Below are positions 1 to 4,788 of a DNA stretch of 5,305 bases, piece after piece (position 1 is the first letter of the stretch; each line of letters opens with the position of its first letter). Below the pieces are notes generated by a model. The model was not told the origin of the DNA, ran no database searches, and saw only the letters and a list, made by a program, of their open reading frames with translations. The DNA is from Nitrosomonadales bacterium (lineage in GTDB: Bacteria > Pseudomonadota > Gammaproteobacteria > Burkholderiales > SG8-41), in the NCBI GenBank assembly GCA_009885185.1, contig VFLF01000852.1, forward strand, positions 1-5,305, in the 5' to 3' direction. The translations under genes were made by a program, and so were the position numbers.

Positions 1-662
1 AGTCCCAGCACGGCGGATTCGCGCACACTGATGTCCCAGCGAAATAGGGCGATGGCCCAGAACGCCGGCTCGACTTGCGGCCAATATCCCTTCAGGTAAA
101 CACTGGGCCACGGCGCTCCCGCTGCTTTGAGCGCCTCGATAGGGCCGGGGCGTGCTTCTTCGAGCGCTTCGCCGAAAAGTTTGCCGACAAAACCGATGGA
201 GCGAAACGCGATAGCCATGGTGCCGGCCAGCGCGCCGGGACCGAAGATCGCCACGAACAACAGCGCCCATACCAGCGAGTTAACCGAGCGTGACGACACC
301 AGCAGGAATTTCGCGAAGTAGTTAACGGCGGCGTTGGGCGTGATGTTATTGGCGGCCAACAGGCCCAGCGGCACGGCCATGGCGATCGCGAGCACGGTGC
401 CCAGCGTGGCAATGTGCAGCGTTTCGATCAGCGCGTCGTGCACGCCCTTGGGGTAATAGCGCCACTCAATGGGCCACATGCGCGTCAGCAGATCGGCCAC
501 CTGCGTGTGTGCGTCGTACAGAAACTCCGGGATGACTTGCACGGTGCGCAAACTCACCACGCACGCCGCCACGATGCCGAAATACAACACAAAGCGCAAA
601 AACCGCTGCCGTGGCGTGTGACGCTGCCACTCACGGTCAATAACGGACTGGGTCGTGTTCAT
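1..662 (-). CDS. phnE: PhnE-type ABC transporter permease, second copy (partial, C-terminus off the left edge)
   Basis: This is an inner-membrane permease of the phosphonate-type importer. The frame is open from ATG 662-660 to the window edge, giving 220 residues (MNTTQSVIDREWQR...). It has a basic cytosolic N-terminus, a first membrane segment at about residues 24-41, a periplasmic stretch, and further hydrophobic segments at about 84-104, 118-141 and 143-160. The coupling (EAA) loop that docks on the ATPase is at about 176-196 (EALKAAGAP...WPQ), followed by the family pattern RWDISVRESAVLGL. The ATG overlaps the phnE1 stop in an ATGA arrangement, with AGAAG about 8 nt upstream, so translational coupling is likely. 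It is related to, but clearly diverged from, phnE1 and has a longer N-terminus; the two probably form a heterodimer. What is missing is only the last membrane segments. Function as permease is secure; substrate is not. Confidence 0.93.
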   Translation of the reverse strand, partial: MNTTQSVIDREWQRHTPRQRFLRFVLYFGIVAACVVSLRTVQVIPEFLYDAHTQVADLLTRMWPIEWRYYPKGVHDALIETLHIATLGTVLAIAMAVPLGLLAANNITPNAAVNYFAKFLLVSSRSVNSLVWALLFVAIFGPGALAGTMAIAFRSIGFVGKLFGEALEEARPGPIEALKAAGAPWPSVYLKGYWPQVEPAFWAIALFRWDISVRESAVLG

Positions 663-1453
663 TGGTACAGCTTCTTGATGCGGTTTTGCAGTGCTTCGCT
701 CACCATGATGACGGCAATGATCGCCAGCAGGATGGTGAGCAAAAAATCATAATCGAATTTCTGAAACGCCGCGAACATGGTGCCGCCGATGCCGCCGGCG
801 CCGACGATGCCGACCATGGTGGAATTGCGCAGATTGGAATCGACCTGATAGGTGGCGAAACCGACAAAGCGCGTCAACACCTGCGGCATCACGCCATAGG
901 TAATGACATTCATGAAAGGTGCGCCGGTGGCGCGAATTGCTTCCACTTGCTTGAGTGAAATCTCCTCGATCGCTTCGGCGAACAGTTTCGCAACAAAGCC
1001 GATGGAAGCCACCGTCAGCGCGAGTATGCCGGCCAGCGCGCCAAAACCGACCGCCTTGACGAACACGATAGCGATGATGACCTGGTGAAATGAGCGGCAC
1101 AGCGCGATAAAAAGTCGCATCGGCCACGTCACCCATGGTGGCATCAGGTTGCGCGCGGCCAGCAATCCTATCGGCAGCGACAGCACAATGCCCAACGCGG
1201 AGGACAGGACCGCGATCTCGATGGACTCCCACAACCCTTTGGCCAGCAGCTTCATCTTCGACGCTTCGGTATCCGGCGGCACCATGCGCCCAAGAAACCG
1301 CATGCCGTTGTCGAGCCCGGTGACAAAGCGCTCCCATGTCACATCGAGTATCGACGCGGCGTAAAAGCAATACGCGATGAGCGCAAGCCACGCGATGCGC
1401 GCAGGCCAGTTCGGAGTGAAGGCGGGAGGGCGCTGAGTATGTATCGCGGACAT
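659..1453 (-). CDS. phnE: PhnE-type ABC transporter permease, first copy
   Basis: This 264-residue integral membrane permease belongs to the phosphonate/phosphite ABC importer family (BPD_transp_1 fold). Hydrophobic segments are visible at about residues 19-36, 78-100, 112-135, 138-158, 213-230 and 237-253. The EAA coupling loop lies at about 171-191 (EAIRATGAP...GVMPQ), followed by DSNLRNSTMVGIVGAGGIGG, a typical PhnE signature. Length is normal for the family. The ATG at 1453 is the first start after an in-frame TAA at 1463-1465, so it cannot extend far upstream; however no Shine-Dalgarno match is visible in front of it. The gene overlaps phnE2 by 4 nt (ATGA). It lies 190 bp downstream of phnC, with a repeat element in between, which is unusual in an otherwise overlapping operon. 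It should pair with PhnE2 as the transmembrane channel energised by PhnC. Confidence 0.95.
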   Translation of the reverse strand: MSAIHTQRPPAFTPNWPARIAWLALIAYCFYAASILDVTWERFVTGLDNGMRFLGRMVPPDTEASKMKLLAKGLWESIEIAVLSSALGIVLSLPIGLLAARNLMPPWVTWPMRLFIALCRSFHQVIIAIVFVKAVGFGALAGILALTVASIGFVAKLFAEAIEEISLKQVEAIRATGAPFMNVITYGVMPQVLTRFVGFATYQVDSNLRNSTMVGIVGAGGIGGTMFAAFQKFDYDFLLTILLAIIAVIMVSEALQNRIKKLYQ

Positions 1454-1495
1454 TTGAGGTTGTTATGCGTCTGCGGGATTTGCGAATTTTGGCGA

Positions 1496-1640
1496 GGTGA
1501 ACGAGTGAACGGGTGAACGAGTGAACGGGTAACCCCCGCCCACGTCTGCGCAACCCTTCCCGGCTACGGGAATGGCGAAGCGACGCGCCGGAGACCTACC
1601 GAGATGTGTATTCACTTGTTCACCCGTTCACTCGTTCACC
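1496..1640. repeat. 145-bp element with 30-bp inverted terminal arms between phnC and phnE1
   Basis: The left arm (1496-1525) and right arm (1611-1640) are reverse complements at 29 of 30 positions; the only mismatch pairs 1519 with 1617. The outer 23 bp are perfect. Both arms are made of a GTGAACGA/GTGAACGG octamer in tandem. The 85-bp interior contains a further hairpin, TTCCCG-GCTA-CGGGAA (1557-1572), and is rich in GGCG/CGCC steps that may also fold. The right arm begins 3 bp from the phnC stop codon. No open frame of interest and no clear target-site duplication are present (only a shared GA at the edges). It looks like a dispersed, MITE- or REP-like intergenic element. On the transcript it would form a long stem that could act on mRNA stability or read-through from phnDC into phnE1E2; this role is inference. 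Confidence 0.85.
1497..1528. repeat. Four tandem copies of the octamer GTGAACGR
   Basis: The units are GTGAACGA, GTGAACGG, GTGAACGA and GTGAACGG at 1497, 1505, 1513 and 1521, so the true period may be 16 bp. A fifth, broken copy starts at 1529 (GTAAC). The other arm of the surrounding element carries the same unit in inverted orientation with one changed base. Such a short perfect tandem array could vary in copy number between strains. Confidence 0.9.
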
Positions 1641-1643
1641 GAA

Positions 1644-2432
1644 CTACTCCAGCCAGTCCTCGCCGCCATAAATATGCTTCAGATGCTCGTCGGTCAGACC
1701 CTCCGGGCTGCCGTCGTAGACCACCTTGCCATTGGACATGCCGATCACGTGCCCCGCGAAACGCCGGGCGAGCGGCACGTTATGGATATTCAGAATCACC
1801 GGAATATTGCGGCTTTCGGCAATGGACACGAGCAATTCCATGATCTCCACGGAAGTCTTCGGATCCAGCGACGATGTCGGCTCATCGGCGAGCAACAGCT
1901 CGGGCTGCTGCATCACCGCGCGCGCAATGCCGACACGCTGGCGCTGCCCGCCCGACAACGCATCGGCGCGCTGGTTGGCCAACGCGGTAAGTCCCACCGT
2001 GTTGAGCAATTCAAACGCGGCGTTGATATCGGCCTGCGGGTATTTGCGCAGCCACGCCTTGAATGGCGCGACGTAACCCAGGCGCCCGGACAGCACGTTT
2101 TCCATCACGGTAAGGCGCTCGACCAGGTTGTATTCCTGAAACACCATGCCCATACAGCGGCGCATTTCTCGCAGCGCGCGGCCGCGCAACCGGGTGATGT
2201 CCCTGCCGTGAAAAAGTATTTCGCCGGCCGTAGGCTCGACCAGGCGATTGATGCAGCGTATCAGCGTGCTCTTGCCGGTGCCCGAGGGGCCGATGACCGC
2301 AGTGATGCCGCGATTGGGAAACGCGATCGTGATGTCGCGCAATACCGGCACGCCGCGCCGGTATTCCTTGTGCAAGCCGCGCACTTCAATCGCAGCCCCG
2401 TCACGCGACGCCGGCGATGGCGTTGCGCCCAT
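1644..2432 (-). CDS. phnC: Phosphonate-family ABC transporter ATP-binding protein PhnC
   Basis: This 262-residue cytoplasmic ATPase powers the importer. All nucleotide-binding motifs are intact: Walker [10 protein letters not shown] (48-56), Q-loop Q99 in [20 protein letters not shown] (a stretch characteristic of PhnC), signature LSGGQRQR (159-166), Walker B LLLADE (179-184), D-loop SLD (188-190) and switch histidine H217. Length matches PhnC (about 250-280 residues). The start ATG (2432-2430) overlaps the phnD stop by one base (TAATG), with AGAAG just upstream, which indicates translational coupling to phnD. The protein ends GGEDWLE-stop, and the inverted-repeat element begins immediately after. 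It should bind the EAA loops of the two PhnE permeases encoded downstream. Family assignment is secure; homologues of this subfamily also serve phosphite and hypophosphite uptake. Confidence 0.96.
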   Translation of the reverse strand: MGATPSPASRDGAAIEVRGLHKEYRRGVPVLRDITIAFPNRGITAVIGPSGTGKSTLIRCINRLVEPTAGEILFHGRDITRLRGRALREMRRCMGMVFQEYNLVERLTVMENVLSGRLGYVAPFKAWLRKYPQADINAAFELLNTVGLTALANQRADALSGGQRQRVGIARAVMQQPELLLADEPTSSLDPKTSVEIMELLVSIAESRNIPVILNIHNVPLARRFAGHVIGMSNGKVVYDGSPEGLTDEHLKHIYGGEDWLE

Positions 2433-3484
2433 TACTTCTGTGCTTTCGCTTCCAGTGCTTTCTTGCGTGCGGCTTCCTCGCGCGCGGATTCTTTTTCATA
2501 CGCGGCGCGGTTAAACGGCGTGCCGGTTTCTTCGGCGATTTTGCGCACGGTGGCCCAATCTTTTTCGTAGGTGATCGGGAAAAAACGATCCGCGCCGCCG
2601 AAGGTTTTTTTCATCTCGTCGTTGAAACGAAAGTCGTAAAAACACTTGGTCAGATTCTTGGCCAGATCAGGATGCAGATCATGTGCGTAGGCAAAGCTTG
2701 ATGTGGGAAACAGTGGACTGCGGTAAATGATGCGGAAATCGTCCGCCTTGATCTCGCCGCGCGAGGCCATGCGGTAAAACACGTCGGAGGCCACCGGCGC
2801 GGCATCGTAGTCGCCGGACTCAACGCCCTTCACCGACTGGCCGTGCCCGCCGGAAAACAACACCTTGTAATCCTTGTCGGGCGCCAGGCCCTCGGGCGGA
2901 AACAGCACCTGCGGCGCGAGATGGCCGGAGTTGGACGACGGCGAGGTGTGCGCGACTTTCCTGCCCTTGAGATCACCCATTTTCTGGAAGGCACTCGCGC
3001 GCTTCACGATCATGATGAGGTTATAGCCCTGCATTTCCTTTTCGGTACCCTTGATGGCAAAAGGAACCGCGCCGGCAAGGTTCACCGCGTATCCCGTAGG
3101 CCCGGTGGAAAATCCGCCAACGTGCAGACGCCCCGCGCGCATGGCTTCGATTTCCGCCGCGTTGGATTGCACCGGGAAATACACCACCCGTTTGCCGATG
3201 CATTTGCCGAGATAATCCAGAAACGGCTTGAATGCGCTCTCGTAGACGGCGGCATCTTCCACTGGCGTGTAGGTAAACACCAGCGTCGATGGATTCTTGA
3301 GGCGTTTGGGGTCTTTCGGCGTATCGGCCACCAGATCCTTGTTTTCGTCGCAGTACATCGTGTCGAGTTGGCCGCGATGCTTGCAATCGTCCGCCTGTGC
3401 AGCAGCCATTTGCGATGCAACACCCAACAACAGCGCGCACAGCGCCGCCAGCATCATGCGTCCGACACTATTTCGCTTATTCAT
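2432..3484 (-). CDS. phnD: Periplasmic phosphonate/phosphite/phosphate-type substrate-binding protein PhnD
   Basis: This 350-residue periplasmic binding protein delivers the ligand to the PhnE permeases. A Sec signal peptide is clear: basic start MNKRNSVGR, hydrophobic core to about residue 23, probable cleavage near AAA-QA/AQA-DD (29-32). The mature protein opens with an acidic, two-cysteine insert (C34, C45, then DENKDLVAD at 46-54). The PhnD-like domain follows from about residue 66 ([17 protein letters not shown]). Ligand-site candidates are SSNSGH (183-188), H214 in [11 protein letters not shown], and D234 in APVASD, placed by resemblance and spacing to E. coli PhnD, not by alignment. 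The C-terminus (about 322-350) is a charged Ala/Glu/Lys helix. AGGAG lies 9 nt upstream of the ATG, confirming the start. It is the first gene of the operon. Phosphonate, phosphite or phosphate cannot be distinguished by eye. Confidence 0.95.
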   Translation of the reverse strand: MNKRNSVGRMMLAALCALLLGVASQMAAAQADDCKHRGQLDTMYCDENKDLVADTPKDPKRLKNPSTLVFTYTPVEDAAVYESAFKPFLDYLGKCIGKRVVYFPVQSNAAEIEAMRAGRLHVGGFSTGPTGYAVNLAGAVPFAIKGTEKEMQGYNLIMIVKRASAFQKMGDLKGRKVAHTSPSSNSGHLAPQVLFPPEGLAPDKDYKVLFSGGHGQSVKGVESGDYDAAPVASDVFYRMASRGEIKADDFRIIYRSPLFPTSSFAYAHDLHPDLAKNLTKCFYDFRFNDEMKKTFGGADRFFPITYEKDWATVRKIAEETGTPFNRAAYEKESAREEAARKKALEAKAQK

Positions 3485-3493
3485 GTGGCCTCA

Positions 3494-3498
3494 CTCCT
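3494..3498 (-). promoter_or_regulatory. Ribosome binding site of phnD
   Basis: AGGAG on the minus strand with 9 nt to the phnD ATG, followed by a second purine-rich GAGG 4 nt from the ATG. It is the strongest Shine-Dalgarno match in the phn operon and fixes the phnD start. Confidence 0.8.
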
Positions 3499-3664
3499 GA
3501 TAACCATTGATCGAATCCATCGGAGAAAACAAACCGGGTACGGCAAGGGCAAGCGAATCATTCACCGATTACAGCCGTCATGCATCAGATTTGCACTGTC
3601 GCCCTCTCGCCAGAACATGCTGGTGAAAGTCTACGGCAAATACGAAGTGTGTAATCCGTTACCC

Positions 3665-3688
3665 GCTGCCCACCAGCAGTGGCACAGC
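3665..3688 (-). other. Stem-loop in the phnD 5' leader
   Basis: On the minus strand GCTGTGCCAC pairs with GTGGGCAGC around a TGCTG loop, giving nine pairs (one G-U) with a single bulged G. It sits about 180 nt before the phnD start. There is no T-run after it, so it is not an intrinsic terminator; it may be leader structure or chance in GC-rich DNA. Confidence 0.4.
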
Positions 3689-3764
3689 CGTCGGTTGAGA
3701 CGTGCGTTCACAGCCACCAGATGTAAGCGTGCGCTAACATTGATTCTGTATCAACACGCACAAA

Positions 3765-3792
3765 ATTAAAGTAATTACTTGTTTTTAAACAA
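3765..3792 (-). promoter_or_regulatory. Candidate sigma70-type promoter for the phn operon
   Basis: On the minus strand TTGTTT (3792-3787) and TTTAAT (3770-3765; five of six to TATAAT) are separated by 16 nt in the only strongly AT-rich island upstream of phnD. Transcription would start near 3757 and leave a leader of about 270 nt. The -35 to -10 spacer contains the perfect palindrome AAGTAATTACTT (3769-3780), a plausible operator position. This is read by eye; AT-rich DNA yields such matches often. Confidence 0.35.
3769..3780. promoter_or_regulatory. Perfect 12-bp palindrome AAGTAATTACTT, possible operator
   Basis: The sequence is identical to its reverse complement over 12 bp and lies inside the candidate phnD promoter. 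Two other symmetric sites are close: TTGAT-N5-ATCAA (3740-3754) and TTAAACAATTATTTAA (3785-3800, one mismatched pair). The clustering suggests regulator binding, but no regulator family can be named from the sequence. Confidence 0.35.
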
Positions 3793-3814
3793 TTATTTAA
3801 TATGTGGGCACGTT

Positions 3815-3854
3815 GAAAAAATAAGTACCTTGCCCACGCCGAGTGGATTGGGTA
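3815..3854 (-). terminator. Weak intrinsic terminator candidate after the H1-like gene
   Basis: About 40 nt after the stop codon the minus strand can fold TACC-(internal loop)-CCAC-TCGGC-GTGG-(internal loop)-GGTA (3854-3826), followed by CTTATTTTTTC. The T-run is good but the stem is short and interrupted. An alternative pairing, GTGGGCA (3804-3810) with TGCCCAC (3831-3837), would enclose the T-run in its loop and compete with it. Confidence 0.4.
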
Positions 3855-3894
3855 TCTTTAGCCCCCTGCTGATCACCTCCGGTTGTTGGGTTTG

Positions 3895-4254
3895 CTACGG
3901 TCTGCTGGCCATGGGAAATGGCCATGCGCCGGGTACGGCAACCGGTCGGGGCATAGCGGGCGCGGGAGCTGCGATAACGGGCTTCGGCGTCTTGCGACGC
4001 TGGATGGCAGGTTTAGCTGTTTTTTTCTTTGCTGCTTTTCTTATAGCCGGCTTCTTAGCCGGCTTTTTTTTGGCCGGCTTCGTTGCCTTCGTTGCAGATG
4101 CCGACTTTTTCTTGGCTGGCTTTCCCGCCGCCGCCTTTTTCCTCCCCGCCGACTTGCGTGCCGCCGGTTTCCGCGCCGCCGCTCTTTTCACTGATTTTTT
4201 CTTGGCTACTTTTTTCTTTGCCGCTTTTTTCGCCGCTTTTTTCGCTATTGCCAT
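3895..4254 (-). CDS. Histone H1-like lysine/alanine-rich DNA-binding protein
   Basis: This 119-residue very basic protein is built almost wholly of Lys, Ala, Arg and Pro: AKKAAKKAAKKK-type repeats at residues 3-20, ARKPAARKSAGRKK (about 27-40) and KPAKKKPAKKPA (about 57-68). This composition matches bacterial H1-like proteins (HC1/BpH1/AlgP-type tails), which bind DNA without strict sequence specificity and are thought to compact the nucleoid. The last 28 or so residues switch to a Pro/Ala tail ending AWPFPMASRP, a distinct, non-repetitive C-terminus. I chose ATG 4254 because GGAGG (4260-4264) stands 5 nt before it; a GTG at 4260 lies inside that site and is unlikely. No globular domain is present. 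It stands alone between DUF2442 and the phn operon. Lysine codons form A-runs of 6-8, and a plus-strand terminator-like hairpin lies inside the gene. Confidence 0.88.
   Translation of the reverse strand: MAIAKKAAKKAAKKKVAKKKSVKRAAARKPAARKSAGRKKAAAGKPAKKKSASATKATKPAKKKPAKKPAIRKAAKKKTAKPAIQRRKTPKPVIAAPAPAMPRPVAVPGAWPFPMASRP
4045..4071 (+). terminator. Plus-strand terminator-like hairpin inside the H1-like gene (antisense)
   Basis: On the plus strand AGCCGGCT (4045-4052), TCTT, AGCCGGCT (4057-4064) form an 8-bp stem with a 4-nt loop, directly followed by eight T (4064-4071). This is a textbook intrinsic terminator shape, but it faces against the gene. It arises from repeated AAG-CCG-GCT/GCC (Lys-Pro-Ala) codons, so it may be a by-product of protein repeats. 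If active, it would stop antisense transcription coming from the phn side. Confidence 0.5.
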
Positions 4255-4259
4255 GACCA

Positions 4260-4264
4260 CCTCC
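4260..4264 (-). promoter_or_regulatory. Ribosome binding site of the H1-like gene
   Basis: GGAGG on the minus strand, 5 nt from ATG 4254. It decides the start: the in-frame GTG at 4260 overlaps the site itself. Confidence 0.75.
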
Positions 4265-4347
4265 GATTGCGTGTACGGTTGTTCTAGCCGCCGATGTTGC
4301 AGATCGCGGGTAAATTCTACTCCGACTTCACGTCAATCCGGCGTGCA

Positions 4348-4593
4348 TCAGTGCAGCGGCACGCCGCTCTTGCTGGCGAGATTGCGATACAGCACATCAG
4401 GGTCCAAATGCACCCCGCCCTCCCACATCACCGCGTGGGAAATGGGGTCGATCACCACTTTAAAAAAATCGCTTTCATCCACCAAAGCCCCATAGGCCGC
4501 CGTGGTCATCAGGTCCCCCAGATAGACACGGCCTTCGACGCCATCGTCAAATCGCAACCACAACATGTAATCGCGCTCGGCACGCAACTCCAT
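4348..4593 (-). CDS. DUF2442-family small protein
   Basis: From ATG 4593 this is an 81-residue protein. The core YMLWLRFDDGVEGRVYLGDL, then FFKVVIDPISHAVMWEGGVHLDPDVLYR, matches the DUF2442 pattern (RLRFSDG, DL, a central VDP, W/G, L-P-D-LY) over its full usual length of about 80-90 residues. The biochemical function is unknown; members often lie beside DUF4160 proteins and have been proposed as partners in toxin-antitoxin-like pairs. No DUF4160 gene is visible here. The start is uncertain: ATG 4593 fits the family length but has a poor ribosome site, while an in-frame TTG at 4653 has GGAGG 8 nt upstream and would give 101 residues with a basic N-terminal extension. An ATG at 4728 is unlikely because it lies in the nrdB terminator. 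The gene stands alone after that terminator, 93 bp before the H1-like gene. Confidence 0.8.
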   Translation of the reverse strand: MELRAERDYMLWLRFDDGVEGRVYLGDLMTTAAYGALVDESDFFKVVIDPISHAVMWEGGVHLDPDVLYRNLASKSGVPLH

Positions 4594-4661
4594 CACCGTA
4601 CGCAGTCCCGCCCTGCGACTGCGGTAACGCCGGTTTTTCAGACTGTATGCCAAGGTATCAG

Positions 4662-4666
4662 CCTCC
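4662..4666 (-). promoter_or_regulatory. Ribosome binding site pointing to an alternative TTG start of the DUF2442 gene
   Basis: GGAGG on the minus strand lies 8 nt before TTG 4653-4651, in frame with the DUF2442 gene. It is a better ribosome site than anything before ATG 4593, so the longer 101-residue form must be considered. Confidence 0.4.
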
Positions 4667-4696
4667 AGGTTGGCGACATTGCACAAGGGAGCACGC

Positions 4697-4751
4697 AAAA
4701 AAACCGGCGGCGCCACCCCACCGCACACTGTGCGGGAAATGACGCCGCCGG
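4697..4751 (-). terminator. Intrinsic terminator of nrdB (nested hairpin)
   Basis: CCGGCGGCG and CGCCGCCGG (4743-4751 with 4704-4712) form a perfect 9-bp GC stem followed by seven T on the minus strand (4703-4697). The loop carries a second perfect hairpin, CCGCAC-AGT-GTGCGG (4735-4721). It begins 37 nt after the nrdB stop and separates nrdB from the DUF2442 gene. Confidence 0.9.
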
Positions 4752-4788
4752 CTCTGTTGCAGGCAGACGTGGTCTGGCGTAAAGCGGT

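Larger units (their letters stand above)
3485..3894. other. 410-bp intergenic region between the H1-like gene and phnD
   Basis: No convincing gene lies here. Plus-strand frames crossing it are antisense continuations over phnD, and minus-strand frames are broken by stops. The part nearest the H1 gene holds a weak terminator candidate (3815-3854). The AT-rich island at about 3755-3830 holds several palindromes and the best promoter candidate. From there to phnD lies a GC-richer leader of roughly 270 nt with a stable hairpin at 3665-3688. I searched by eye for paired CTGTCAT repeats (Pho box) and found none that convince. Confidence 0.7.

Noticed and set aside
92..412. Minus-strand 106-codon frame at the left end
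   Set aside because: Overlaps phnE2 in another frame; the phnE2 frame is open throughout and gives a clear permease.
747..1553. Minus-strand 268-codon frame overlapping phnE1 and the repeat element
   Set aside because: Arg/His-rich shadow of phnE1 that begins inside the repeat; no domain.
1572..2570. Plus-strand 332-codon open frame opposite phnC
   Set aside because: It is the antisense shadow of phnC, which has all ATPase motifs; its translation is rich in His/Arg and shows no domain.
3541..3720. Possible cobalamin-riboswitch-like words (GCCACTG, GTGAA) or a Pho box in the phnD leader
   Set aside because: The conserved blocks do not occur in the needed order and spacing, and no paired CTGTCAT repeats were found.
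2843..3769. Plus-strand 308-codon open frame opposite phnD and its leader
   Set aside because: Antisense to phnD, with GC-driven absence of stops; no recognisable domain and no ribosome site seen.
3871..3884. GATCACCTCC on the plus strand, identical to part of the 16S rRNA 3' end (GGAGGTGATC on the minus strand)
   Set aside because: Only 10 bp match and the flanks differ, so it is not an rRNA fragment; on the minus strand no start codon follows at a usable distance.
4314..4336. TAGAAT and TTGACG as a promoter for the H1-like gene
   Set aside because: The two hexamers are only 11 nt apart, too close to act together, and neither has a good partner at 16-18 nt.
3779..4495. Plus-strand 238-codon frame with Phe/Ala/Leu-rich, membrane-like translation
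   Set aside because: The apparent hydrophobic protein is the complement of Lys/Ala codons of the H1-like gene (AAA/AAG read as Phe/Leu).
4594..4728. N-terminal extension of the DUF2442 gene back to ATG 4728
   Set aside because: That ATG lies inside the nrdB terminator hairpin and the added residues do not resemble the family.
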